The notes under the pieces were generated by a model. That model saw only the letters and a list, made by a program, of their open reading frames with translations, did not search any database and had not been told where the DNA came from. The translations under genes were made by a program, and so were the position numbers. From an uncultured Litoreibacter sp. (GTDB lineage: Bacteria > Pseudomonadota > Alphaproteobacteria > Rhodobacterales > Rhodobacteraceae): a stretch of DNA of 64,000 bases. Shown in pieces: positions 9,966 to 18,402 of this stretch. The stretch is from NCBI GenBank assembly GCA_947494435.1, contig CANLUY010000002.1:1302001-1366000 (forward strand), in the 5' to 3' direction. The first letter of the stretch is position 1; each line of letters opens with the position of its first letter.

Positions 9966-11105
9966 TTAGTAGACGCCGCCTTTTTTGACGCGGCTTGAAA
10001 ATTCCGTGCTGCCCCCTTTGGCAAGGGTTTTAGCTTGCTTTACCCAATCATCGCGTGACACGCGGCCCTTAAATCCTTCGAGGTTTTCATCAACCCATGC
10101 CACTTCGGCTTTGCGCCATCCGGCCACTTGGTCGAAGTGATACACCCCCAGCTTATTGAGCAGTTTTTCGAGTGCGGGCCCGACACCTTTGATCATTTTC
10201 AAGTCATCCGCCCCACCCGCGCGCGCCTTTTTTAGCATCTCCGGCTTGCCATCTTTCGCAACTGGTTTGGCAGCGGTTTTTGCGGGCGCTGGTTTCGACG
10301 CGGGTTTCGTTTTCGGTTTCGCGGTCGATTTTGCCTTCGTCTTTGCGGCACCAGTCCGCTCGACCGGGGCTTTCGGCTTTGGCCCAGACGTCGGCGCAGC
10401 CTGCCCCCACGGGGCAAGCAGTGGGACCTCAGTGCCGTCAATCCGTTTAACAGTATCTCCGATATCGGAAGCAAGCTGAACAGATGCGTTATATTGGGTG
10501 TTGCCACTGTCGTAATCTGTCAGTGATGTCAGGCCCTTTAATGGTTCAGATGCATATCTTCCGTTTTGCGGCCCCGGCGTCGGCACCTCCCCTTTCTCGA
10601 GCATGTCGATCAGGTCGGCCACACGTTTTGCTGTCAAATCCTCGTAGTAGTCTTTGCCGATCTGAGCCATGGGCGCGTTTGTACAGGCCCCCAAACACTC
10701 TACTTCTTCCCAGCTAAATTTGCCGTCAGCGGAAAGCTGATGCGGTTTCGGTGCAATCTTACGTTTGCACACCTCAATAAGATCTTCCGCGCCGCAAATC
10801 ATACAGGACGTTGTCCCGCATATCTGGATATGCGCAACAGAACCAACGGGTTGAAGCTGAAACATAAAGTAGAAGGAGGCGACTTCCAGCGCTCGGATAT
10901 AGTCCATACCCAGCATATCCGCGATGCCTTCGATAGCCGGACGGGTCAACCACCCCTCCTGTTCTTGCGCGCGCCATAGCAAAGGAATAATAGCCGAGGC
11001 CTGACGTCCCTCAGGATACTTCGTCACTTGTGCTTCAGCCCACACCTGATTGTCAGGTGTAAAGGCAAAACTGTCAGGTTGCTCTTTGTGAAGGCGGCGT
11101 AGCAT
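9966..11105 (-). CDS. nuoE: NADH-quinone oxidoreductase subunit E with C-terminal HhH-like extension
   Basis: The first 165 residues or so are a standard NuoE thioredoxin-like [2Fe-2S] protein with ligands C96, C101, C137 and C141 (cluster N1a). Together with NuoF it forms the NADH-oxidising unit. The protein then continues for about 200 more residues: a Lys/Ala/Pro-rich linker (about 235-290) and an 80-residue helix-hairpin-helix-like domain ([16 protein letters not shown]). Ordinary NuoE is roughly 160-240 residues, so this is an extended form. The same end domain recurs in the next gene. Confidence 0.95.
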   Translation of the reverse strand: MLRRLHKEQPDSFAFTPDNQVWAEAQVTKYPEGRQASAIIPLLWRAQEQEGWLTRPAIEGIADMLGMDYIRALEVASFYFMFQLQPVGSVAHIQICGTTSCMICGAEDLIEVCKRKIAPKPHQLSADGKFSWEEVECLGACTNAPMAQIGKDYYEDLTAKRVADLIDMLEKGEVPTPGPQNGRYASEPLKGLTSLTDYDSGNTQYNASVQLASDIGDTVKRIDGTEVPLLAPWGQAAPTSGPKPKAPVERTGAAKTKAKSTAKPKTKPASKPAPAKTAAKPVAKDGKPEMLKKARAGGADDLKMIKGVGPALEKLLNKLGVYHFDQVAGWRKAEVAWVDENLEGFKGRVSRDDWVKQAKTLAKGGSTEFSSRVKKGGVY

Positions 11106-12328
11106 TAGCGGTCAATCTCTCCGAATACGACATCCATTGTGCCGATAATTGCTGCAACATCAGCCAGCTGGTGGCCTTTGCACATGTAGTCCATTGCTTG
11201 CAGGTGCAGGAATCCCGGTGCGCGGATTTTGCTGCGATAGGGTTTGTTAGTACCGTCAGCAACAAGGTAGACACCGAACTCGCCCTTGGGCGCTTCAACA
11301 GCCGCATAGACTTCGCCTTCCGGCACGTGAAACCCTTCGGTATAAAGCTTGAAGTGATGGATCAATGCTTCCATCGAGGTCTTCATCTCGCCACGCGCAG
11401 GCGGGGTCATCTTTCCGCGCGCCATCACATCACCCTGCCCCTCTGGAGCGCGCAATTTCTCGATAGCTTGGCGGATGATCAGCAGGGACTGACGCATTTC
11501 TTCCATGCGGCACAGATAGCGGTCAAAGCAGTCGCCGTTTTTGCCAACAGGAATATCGAACTCGAACTCGTTGTAGCATTCATAGGGCTGCGCGCGCCGC
11601 AGGTCCCAGGCAAGGCCAGAGCCGCGGACCATTACGCCGGAAAAACCGTAGTCCAGAATATCCTGCTCCGACACAATACCAATATCGGCGTTACGCTGTT
11701 TGAAGATACGGTTGTCAGACAAAAGACCGTCGATATCAGCCAGAACATTCGGGAAGGTCGTCGTCCATTCCTCGATATCGTTCAGCAGATCATCTGGCAG
11801 GTCTTGATGCACGCCACCGGGCCGGAAATAAGCTGCGTGCAGCCGTGCCCCGCAGGCGCGCTCGTAAAAGCACATCAGTTTTTCGCGTTCTTCAAAGCCC
11901 CAAAGCGGCGGGGTTAAGGCACCCACATCCATCGCTTGTGTCGTGACGTTCAAAAGGTGGTTCAAGACACGGCCAATTTCCGAGTAAAGAACACGGATCA
12001 AAGAAGCTCGGCGCGGAATTTCAGTGCCAGTCAGCTTTTCAATCGCCAAGCACCAAGCATGCTCTTGATTCATCGGCGCGACATAATCGAGGCGGTCGAA
12101 ATACGGAAGGTTTTGCAGATATGTCCTGCTCTCCATCAGCTTTTCGGTCCCACGATGCAGCAGCCCGATATGCGGATCGCAACGCTCCACGATCTCCCCA
12201 TCCAACTCCAGCACGAGGCGCAGCACGCCGTGGGCCGCGGGGTGCTGCGGGCCGAAGTTGATATTGAAGTTACGGATCTTCTGCTCGCCCGTCAGCGTGT
12301 CGTCAAATTTAGAGCCGTCCATAGCCAT
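11105..12328 (-). CDS. nuoD: NADH-quinone oxidoreductase subunit D
   Basis: A 407-residue quinone-site subunit related to the large subunit of NiFe hydrogenases. [21 protein letters not shown] near the N-terminus (quinone-site His) and the C-terminal VVFGEIDR are family hallmarks. The ATG at 12328 is favoured by a GAGGG sequence eight bases upstream. Unlike the usual order, it is separated from nuoC by a sulfotransferase-like gene. Its last base is shared with the nuoE start. Confidence 0.98.
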   Translation of the reverse strand: MAMDGSKFDDTLTGEQKIRNFNINFGPQHPAAHGVLRLVLELDGEIVERCDPHIGLLHRGTEKLMESRTYLQNLPYFDRLDYVAPMNQEHAWCLAIEKLTGTEIPRRASLIRVLYSEIGRVLNHLLNVTTQAMDVGALTPPLWGFEEREKLMCFYERACGARLHAAYFRPGGVHQDLPDDLLNDIEEWTTTFPNVLADIDGLLSDNRIFKQRNADIGIVSEQDILDYGFSGVMVRGSGLAWDLRRAQPYECYNEFEFDIPVGKNGDCFDRYLCRMEEMRQSLLIIRQAIEKLRAPEGQGDVMARGKMTPPARGEMKTSMEALIHHFKLYTEGFHVPEGEVYAAVEAPKGEFGVYLVADGTNKPYRSKIRAPGFLHLQAMDYMCKGHQLADVAAIIGTMDVVFGEIDR

Positions 12329-12331
12329 GGC

Positions 12332-13249
12332 TTACACCCTCATCTCGCCTGCCGGAGCAGACACTTTGTTTTCGATCCAACGCTGAGGCAAATCACCCTC
12401 CATAAAGCGTTCTACGAATTCATATTGCCCTTGCAACTCGCGTTGCGCCTTCGCGCGGTCGGAGGGTGCCATATCGATCCGGTCACTCACATTGCTTTCA
12501 TGCGAAAAGTCAGCCGGATGTTGGTTGATCCCCAGAAATGCACATATTTGCGCGATAGTCTTGTTGGTAAAAAGTCGCTCGTAATAGCCCACGAACAAAC
12601 TTTCACGCGGAATAGCATTAGAGATACGCGTGAGCATCGATTTGTAATCACTGCGCAATATCAACGCCGTTTCGACCCCGCCGAACCATCTTGCAAAAAG
12701 GCCTCGCGCAATATCTGACACCTCAGAGGCTGAGGCGACACCACCGCGTTTGTCTGCTTTGATACGCGCAGCCTGGCAGATGTTCGACCATAAGCGGTCA
12801 ACTGGGTCGCGCAGCATGAAAACGAACTTTACGCGTTCCGAGAGGCCAGACATCATCCGCAAACGATCTTCGCTCAACAGCGAATAGGCCGGCGTGATAT
12901 CGCCATAAACGCGGCCATTCCGGCCGTCTTGCAGGAACCTCAGATAGGCTTCTGTATTCTCCTCACCCGACACAAGATGACGCAAGCCTTCGATGTCTTG
13001 CCGCCAAACACCGATTGCGGCTTTGCGATCACCGATGGCTGCGGCGTGCCGGCGCTCGGCACGCTTTGCGATCCCGTCAAGACGTTTGATCTGACGGCGG
13101 CGTCCACCGTAATCCATTGTCGAAAAGTAATGCAGTTCCTTAACACGCGGCAGTGCGCATTCCGGATGGCCCGCCAAATAGCGGTAAAGCCACGTACTAC
13201 CCGCACGCGTGGCCCCAAGTCCGAACATCAAGGTGGCTGCCTCACTCAT
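12332..13249 (-). CDS. sulfotransferase-family protein between nuoC and nuoD
   Basis: A 305-residue soluble protein. The N-terminal LGATRAGSTWLYRYLAGHP is a 5'-phosphosulfate-binding loop for PAPS, and KFVFMLRDPVDRLWSN carries the RDPxxRxxS 3'-phosphate motif. The family moves sulfate from PAPS to hydroxyl or amino groups; the substrate here cannot be told. It sits three bases from nuoC and four from nuoD, so it is co-transcribed with complex I, an odd place for such an enzyme. No export signal is visible. Confidence 0.85.
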   Translation of the reverse strand: MSEAATLMFGLGATRAGSTWLYRYLAGHPECALPRVKELHYFSTMDYGGRRRQIKRLDGIAKRAERRHAAAIGDRKAAIGVWRQDIEGLRHLVSGEENTEAYLRFLQDGRNGRVYGDITPAYSLLSEDRLRMMSGLSERVKFVFMLRDPVDRLWSNICQAARIKADKRGGVASASEVSDIARGLFARWFGGVETALILRSDYKSMLTRISNAIPRESLFVGYYERLFTNKTIAQICAFLGINQHPADFSHESNVSDRIDMAPSDRAKAQRELQGQYEFVERFMEGDLPQRWIENKVSAPAGEMRV

Positions 13250-13252
13250 GTG

Positions 13253-13864
13253 TCAGCTCTTCGCCTCTTCTGTTTTCTCGTCCCCCGGCAGCACATATTG
13301 CGCGCCTTCCCACGGGCTCATGAAATCAAATTGGCGGTATTCCTGAACGAGCGTTACAGGCTCATAAACGACGCGCTTCTGCGCCTCGTCATAGCGCAGT
13401 TCGACGTAACCGGTTGTCGGGAAGTCTTTCCGAAGGGGATGGCCGCGAAAGCCATAATCGGTCAAAATCCGACGCAGGTCAGGATGACCGGTGAACAGAA
13501 TACCGAACATGTCGAAGATTTCACGCTCGAACCAATTGGCTGACGGATAAACATCAACAAGCGAGGTTATAGTTTCCTCTTCACGGATCGCCACCTTTAC
13601 GCGGATCCGATGGTTTTGATACATGCTTAGGAAGTGGTACACGACATCGAAACGATCATCACGCGTCGGATAGTCAACAGCCGTAATATCGACCAAAGTC
13701 GAAAACCGGCATGTGGCATCCGTCTTGAGAAATTCAGAGAACGACAGCAGCGACGCGGGTGCGACTTTCATCGTCAATTCTTCGTTGACAACGGTCCATT
13801 CCAAAACGCAGTCGGGGCGCTTTGTTTCAATATATGTGGCCAGCTCTGTGAGGGCTTCAGTCAT
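13253..13864 (-). CDS. nuoC: NADH-quinone oxidoreductase subunit C
   Basis: A 203-residue peripheral-arm subunit of complex I, here separate from NuoD (fused in enterobacteria). The signature [20 protein letters not shown] is followed by [19 protein letters not shown]. It scaffolds NuoD and NuoB near the quinone site. It is nine bases from the nuoB stop and three from the sulfotransferase gene. Confidence 0.98.
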   Translation of the reverse strand: MTEALTELATYIETKRPDCVLEWTVVNEELTMKVAPASLLSFSEFLKTDATCRFSTLVDITAVDYPTRDDRFDVVYHFLSMYQNHRIRVKVAIREEETITSLVDVYPSANWFEREIFDMFGILFTGHPDLRRILTDYGFRGHPLRKDFPTTGYVELRYDEAQKRVVYEPVTLVQEYRQFDFMSPWEGAQYVLPGDEKTEEAKS

Positions 13865-13873
13865 CTTTTTTCC

Positions 13874-14407
13874 TCAGCGAACAATATTGCCGGTACGGCG
13901 AATTTTGCGTTGTAGCTGCAAAATACCATAGAGCAGCGCTTCAGCAGTTGGCGGACAACCTGGCACATAGAGGTCCACAGGCACGATACGGTCACAGCCG
14001 CGTACAACGGAATAGCTGTAGTGATAGTAGCCGCCGCCATTTGCACAGGAGCCCATGGAGATCACATAGCGCGGCTCAGGCATCTGGTCGTAGACTTTGC
14101 GCAACGCCGGAGCCATTTTGTTGGTCAGAGTGCCTGCAACGATCATCAGATCAGACTGACGAGGGGAGGCGCGTGGTGCCGTGCCAAACCGCTCCATATC
14201 ATAGCGCGGCATGGCGGTGTGCATCATTTCAACCGCACAGCAGGCCAGACCGAATGTCATCCAGTGCAGCGAGCCTGTACGCGCCCAGTTGATGATGTCT
14301 TCTGTTGAGGTGACCAAAAAGCCTTTGTCTTGCAACTCCGCATTCAAGGCTTGCGTGGCGACATCCTTGTCCCAGCTGGCGGTGTTTGCGCCGGTTGCTA
14401 CTCCCAT
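13874..14407 (-). CDS. nuoB: NADH-quinone oxidoreductase subunit B
   Basis: A 177-residue subunit that carries the terminal [4Fe-4S] cluster N2, which reduces quinone. The tandem-cysteine motif [10 protein letters not shown], then [10 protein letters not shown] and VPGCPPTAE, supply the ligands. The start at 14407 ([14 protein letters not shown]) is preferred over an in-frame ATG 21 bases upstream, because it matches the family N-terminus and leaves a short 10-base overlap with nuoA. Confidence 0.98.
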   Translation of the reverse strand: MGVATGANTASWDKDVATQALNAELQDKGFLVTSTEDIINWARTGSLHWMTFGLACCAVEMMHTAMPRYDMERFGTAPRASPRQSDLMIVAGTLTNKMAPALRKVYDQMPEPRYVISMGSCANGGGYYHYSYSVVRGCDRIVPVDLYVPGCPPTAEALLYGILQLQRKIRRTGNIVR

Positions 14408-14763
14408 TCGAGAGCTCCTTTTTTCCACTCATACGCGAAGCCGATTGTCAGCACCGCAAGGAAGACCATCATCGACCAGAAACCCAGCAACCCGACATCC
14501 TTGAAAGCCACGGCCCAAGGGAACAGGAAAGCCACTTCTAGATCGAAGATGATGAACAAAATTGAAACGAGGTAAAAGCGAACATCAAATTTCATCCGCG
14601 CATCGTCGAACGCGTTAAATCCACATTCATAGGCCGACACCTTTTCGGGGTCGGGATTGCGAACCGCAACAACCGCGGCCGCCAGGATCAGAACGAGACC
14701 CAGACCGATGGCGATAGCTAACAAAATAAGGATGGGCAGATAGTCGCGAAGCAGCTCGTCCAC
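14398..14763 (-). CDS. nuoA: NADH-quinone oxidoreductase subunit A (GTG start)
   Basis: A 121-residue membrane subunit with three helices and the family segments [20 protein letters not shown] and [15 protein letters not shown]. The frame stays open to an ATG at 14805, but a GTG at 14763 ([11 protein letters not shown]) has a strong AAGGAG ribosome site at 14770-14775, six bases away, and matches the length of alphaproteobacterial NuoA. First gene of the nuo operon. Confidence 0.96.
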   Translation of the reverse strand: MDELLRDYLPILILLAIAIGLGLVLILAAAVVAVRNPDPEKVSAYECGFNAFDDARMKFDVRFYLVSILFIIFDLEVAFLFPWAVAFKDVGLLGFWSMMVFLAVLTIGFAYEWKKGALEWE

Positions 14764-14820
14764 GTGTGTCTCCTTGGTGTTCACGCCCTCGACCGGCGTG
14801 GCCATTTTGGCTCGGGGTGA

Positions 14821-14849
14821 TCTTTACGCCTCGCGCAGCAAAGGGTCAA
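14821..14849 (-). promoter_or_regulatory. candidate sigma-70-type promoter for the nuo operon
   Basis: Reading the minus strand, TTGACC (14849-14844) is followed after 17 bases by TAAAGA (14826-14821). That is a reasonable -35/-10 pair and would give a leader of about 50 bases before nuoA. It lies in the short space between the lytic transglycosylase and nuoA. Pattern only; no transcript evidence. Confidence 0.4.
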
Positions 14850-14977
14850 TGCGACGCTTCGGCTTAATACGGGGAAAACAGGGCTTTATTTGCACAAAAT
14901 TCTTCGGTGCTTCCGGCGCAAACGGATCGTAGCAAACGTCGAAACTCCGCGCTAGTTCAGCGCAACTATCGGTAATC

Positions 14978-16102
14978 TCATCCGAGTTGAGCGAGAAGCG
15001 CAGGGGACGGTCTACCGGTCGGCTCCAATCCGATGCTGCGTTGATAGGCGCTGATCGCCGCTTGGGATTTGGGACCAAGAACACCATCCGCTCCACCGGT
15101 GTCAAAACCGCGACGGGTCAGTTTTGTTTGTAACAACTTACGCTGATTTATCGTCAGGCCATATTTATCTGGCCCAAAGGGTGTTTTCAAAGGGCCGCCA
15201 CCAGCAAGTCTATCGGCCAGATGACCTACACCAAGCGCATAATTGTCTGAGTTATTGTATCGTTTGATAGCACGGAAATTCCGGCCAACCGCAAAACGCG
15301 GCCCACCTGGATCAGGTTGCAGACCACCGCTGCTAGTCTCCCTGCCCCATACTTGACCGCGCTGCCAGCCGGATCGTGATAGATAGGCTGCCGTGGATGC
15401 CAAAGCGTCGGAGGGATCTTCTGACCAGATATCGCGTCGGCCATCACCGGTGAAATCAACAGCGAACAATTGATAGGACGTTGGAATAAATTGCGTATGC
15501 CCCATCGCCCCAGCCCAACTGCCAACCAATTTGTCTGTTGTCGTGTCGCCGCTTTGCAAAATTCGAAGTGCAGCCAATAGCTGTTTTTCAAAGAAGGTCC
15601 CACGCCGCCCGTCATACGCAAGTGTTGAGGTGGCTGAGACTACCGGTATCGTTCCACGCCGCGTACCAAAATTACTCTCAACACCCCAGATTGCCGCCAC
15701 GATATTTGCGGGGACACCGTACTTTGCTTCAATCGCATCCAACTTGCGCCGCTCGCGTGCGAACGCCACACGACCTTGCGCGATCTTTTCGTCATTGGCC
15801 ACGATAGCGAGATAGTCTTCGAAACTCCGCTTAAACTCTGTCTGGTTGCGATCGCGCTCAATAACGCCCGGCAGGAAACCAGCACCACGAAATGCACGGT
15901 CCAATACGCCTTGCGAAATCCCCTTTGCCGACGCCCGCGATTTGAAGCCTGCAACCCAAGCGTCCCAGCCTGCATTGGGAACAACTCGACCCGCAGGATC
16001 AATGCTGCGCACTGCTTGCGCGCTGCCGCCTGTCGCGCCTGAGGAGCACGCTCCTACGGTCGCAGCCCCCATCAGCATCAAAAACTTACGCCGCTCGATC
16101 AT
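14978..16102 (-). CDS. lytic murein transglycosylase, MltB type, with peptidoglycan-binding domain
   Basis: A 374-residue envelope enzyme that cleaves the glycan strand of peptidoglycan. Residues about 45-300 form the SLT/MltB catalytic domain: AAIWGVESNFGTRRG holds the catalytic Glu, and AGAMGHTQFIPTSY follows. Residues about 315-374 are a PG_binding_1 repeat (RGFDTGGADGVLGPKSQAAI). The N-terminus has a twin-arginine ERRKFL followed by a hydrophobic run and lipobox-like VGAC, so Tat export and lipidation are both possible. Confidence 0.92.
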   Translation of the reverse strand: MIERRKFLMLMGAATVGACSSGATGGSAQAVRSIDPAGRVVPNAGWDAWVAGFKSRASAKGISQGVLDRAFRGAGFLPGVIERDRNQTEFKRSFEDYLAIVANDEKIAQGRVAFARERRKLDAIEAKYGVPANIVAAIWGVESNFGTRRGTIPVVSATSTLAYDGRRGTFFEKQLLAALRILQSGDTTTDKLVGSWAGAMGHTQFIPTSYQLFAVDFTGDGRRDIWSEDPSDALASTAAYLSRSGWQRGQVWGRETSSGGLQPDPGGPRFAVGRNFRAIKRYNNSDNYALGVGHLADRLAGGGPLKTPFGPDKYGLTINQRKLLQTKLTRRGFDTGGADGVLGPKSQAAISAYQRSIGLEPTGRPSPALLAQLG

Positions 16103-16131
16103 GGGTTGACCCCTTTTTCTAAATTGTTGGT

Positions 16132-16908
16132 CTAATCTGCCCAGTCTGGTTTGCGCTTGGAAAGAAACGCGTCAACACCCTCTTTTGCTTCAGCAGTGTC
16201 CCAGCGCGCCACCAGCGCGTCAATGCTGACCTTCACGTCATCGGCATTTGGTGCGCCACCAAGGCGCAGAGCAAGTGCCTTTGCCTCAGCAACGGCACCT
16301 GGCGCGCACGCAAGATAAGGAAGGATCTCGGCTTCGATGGCGCTGTCTAGATCATCAGAGACTGAAGCCACTAACCCAAGCGCCAAAGCTTCTTGCGCAG
16401 AAAAGGGACGGCTTGACATAAAGACACGGCGCGCGGGCCCCTCGCTCATACGTGCAATGACGTATGGCCCAATGGTTGCAGGCAAAAGCCCAAGCTTGGT
16501 CTCCGTCAATCCGAACTTTGCAGTTGGCGCAGACACAGCAACATCGCAGACAGAAGCAAGCCCAACACCTCCCCCGAATGCAAAGCCTTCAATCCGGCCA
16601 ATCAAAGGTTTTGGCATCTCATTCAGCGCACCCAGCATTGCCGCCAGTTTGCCTGCCTCAACAGCCCGTGTTGTGCTATCGGCGTTTATCTGCGCCTTCA
16701 TCCAGTTGAGGTCACCCCCAGCGCAGAACACTCCACCTGCCCCTTGTAACGTGACAATCCGGACCGCAGAATCAGAGCCAAGCTGCAGAGCGGCTTGATG
16801 CAGCTCATCAATCATCTGGCCAGACATGGCATTCCGCTTATCCGGCCTGTTTAGCGTAATAGTCGCCACGCCCCGTGGATCACTCGCCAGCAGTATCGTT
16901 TCATACAT
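16132..16908 (-). CDS. liuC: methylglutaconyl-CoA hydratase (enoyl-CoA hydratase family)
   Basis: A 258-residue crotonase-fold enzyme. The oxyanion-hole segments are NRPDKRNAMSG with GGVFCAGGDLNWMK, and GRIEGFAFGGGVGLASVCD. By context it hydrates 3-methylglutaconyl-CoA to HMG-CoA in leucine breakdown; the CAGGDLNWM form is common in LiuC-type proteins. The start at 16908 (MYETILLAS) is used rather than the longer open frame because it overlaps the liuE stop by eight bases, as expected in this packed operon. Confidence 0.88.
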   Translation of the reverse strand: MYETILLASDPRGVATITLNRPDKRNAMSGQMIDELHQAALQLGSDSAVRIVTLQGAGGVFCAGGDLNWMKAQINADSTTRAVEAGKLAAMLGALNEMPKPLIGRIEGFAFGGGVGLASVCDVAVSAPTAKFGLTETKLGLLPATIGPYVIARMSEGPARRVFMSSRPFSAQEALALGLVASVSDDLDSAIEAEILPYLACAPGAVAEAKALALRLGGAPNADDVKVSIDALVARWDTAEAKEGVDAFLSKRKPDWAD

Positions 16909-17755
16909 GGCGCATCTCCCTTGCCAATTCTGCAGCTTCTGCAATCACTTCAAGATCGAGGCCTGTTTCGTAACCCAAGTCTTGCACTCTCGCTGCAACG
17001 GCCTCCGTCGCGACATTGCCCGATGCGCCCGGCGCGTAGGGACATCCGCCCAATCCACCAACAGCCGCATCAAACACGCGAAGGCCATGCCCCAAAGCAA
17101 CCTCAATATTTTCTAGCGCGCGGCCAGCAGTATCATGAAAATGGCCAGCCAGCTTTGAAGCAGGCGCCTCTTCCAAAACTGCGCTAAGCATCTGGTCAAC
17201 ACGGTCCGGTGTTCCGCGCCCAACCGTGTCACCTAGGGAGATTTCATAGCACCCCATATCTCGCATCGCGGCGACCGCGCTCGCAACAGCTGAGGGCGCT
17301 GTTAGGCCCTCAAAAGGACAATCCGTCACGCAAGACACGTAGCCTCGCATCGGAATTCCGTCCGACTTTGCAGCCTTCGCAATAGGCTCAAATCGCGCTA
17401 GAGCTTCAGCGATCGAAGCATTCAGATTGGCCTTAGAAAACCCTTCCGAAGCACTGCTGAAGATGGCGATTTCGGTCGCGCGGGCCTGCTTGGCAGCCTC
17501 GTAACCACGCAAATTTGGCGTCAAAGCTGCGTAAGAAATATCAGCAGACCGTTCAATTCCAGCTAAGACATCCGCACCATCTGCCATCTGTGGCACCCAT
17601 TTCGGCGAGACGAAACTCGCAACCTCGATCCGCTTAAAACCCGCCGATGACAAAAGGTTAATGAGCGCAACTTTGCGGTCGGTGCCAATGAACTCCGGCT
17701 CATTCTGCAACCCATCGCGAGGACCGACTTCGAAAATCTCGACGAAATTACTCAT
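16901..17755 (-). CDS. liuE: hydroxymethylglutaryl-CoA lyase
   Basis: A 284-residue DRE-TIM metallolyase that splits HMG-CoA into acetoacetate and acetyl-CoA, the last step of leucine catabolism. The N-terminal EVGPRDGLQNE (R13, D14), the HFHDTAGRAL metal-binding region and the catalytic loop GLGGCPYAPGASGN with its Cys are all present. It overlaps the GST gene by four bases and liuC by eight. Confidence 0.95.
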   Translation of the reverse strand: MSNFVEIFEVGPRDGLQNEPEFIGTDRKVALINLLSSAGFKRIEVASFVSPKWVPQMADGADVLAGIERSADISYAALTPNLRGYEAAKQARATEIAIFSSASEGFSKANLNASIAEALARFEPIAKAAKSDGIPMRGYVSCVTDCPFEGLTAPSAVASAVAAMRDMGCYEISLGDTVGRGTPDRVDQMLSAVLEEAPASKLAGHFHDTAGRALENIEVALGHGLRVFDAAVGGLGGCPYAPGASGNVATEAVAARVQDLGYETGLDLEVIAEAAELAREMRHV

Positions 17756-18402
17756 TCCGGCACCGGATAAAAGCCTTTGGAATAAAGTAACTGGTCTTTC
17801 GGCGGTAATGCCGATCGGAACGCGTCACGCTCTGTCAGTTTCTCGTACCAACGTGTCAGGTTTGTATAGGGCTCCAAGCGCACATAGTGACTGCCAGAGT
17901 AAGCCGCGTATCCGCAGGAGATATCGACAGCCGAAAATCCCCGATCCAGTAGATACTCTCGGCCTTCCAGCCGACCATCCAAAGCCGCAAAACACTTGCC
18001 GAGCCGAGCCGCCTCCAACTTCATGATAATTGGGCTGCGCATATCCTCATCGTAAAGAGCAATGTGTTGTTGTGTCAGGGCGGCCACATGCTGCGTAGCC
18101 GTCTCCGCAAAATGCAGCCAAACCAGCCAGTCAGCTCTTTCGGGGTCATCTGTAGCGCGGCCAAGCCCCGCATCTGGAAATGTTTCACACAAGTATTCAG
18201 TGATTGCGCCTGTTTCGAACAGCGTCTTTCCGTTGATTTCTAGGGCGGGCACACGACCAGCTGGGTTCAGCTTCAAATACTCTGGGTCACGAAGATTTTT
18301 CCCGAAAGCATGATACATAACCTCAAACGGCACGCCCAACTCATATAACAACCACAGACTTCGCATAGAGCGGGTCTGGTGCGCATGATGAAGACGGATC
18401 AT
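17752..18402 (-). CDS. glutathione S-transferase family protein
   Basis: A 216-residue protein with a thioredoxin-like N-terminal half (GRVPALEINGKTLFETGAI is the cis-Pro and SxxI-type glutathione site) and a helical C-terminal half (YLLDRGFSAVDISCGYAAY). It lies inside the liu operon with ATGA overlaps on both sides. Other operons of this pathway sometimes carry unrelated passengers; the substrate is not evident. No frameshift or missing region. Confidence 0.88.
   Translation of the reverse strand: MIRLHHAHQTRSMRSLWLLYELGVPFEVMYHAFGKNLRDPEYLKLNPAGRVPALEINGKTLFETGAITEYLCETFPDAGLGRATDDPERADWLVWLHFAETATQHVAALTQQHIALYDEDMRSPIIMKLEAARLGKCFAALDGRLEGREYLLDRGFSAVDISCGYAAYSGSHYVRLEPYTNLTRWYEKLTERDAFRSALPPKDQLLYSKGFYPVPE

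Noticed and set aside
14824-15105. 93-residue minus-strand frame between mltB and nuoA
   Set aside because: It overlaps the end of the transglycosylase by about 128 bases in another frame, has no convincing start in its unique part, and its stop lies in the candidate nuo promoter. It may be a remnant but I cannot support it.
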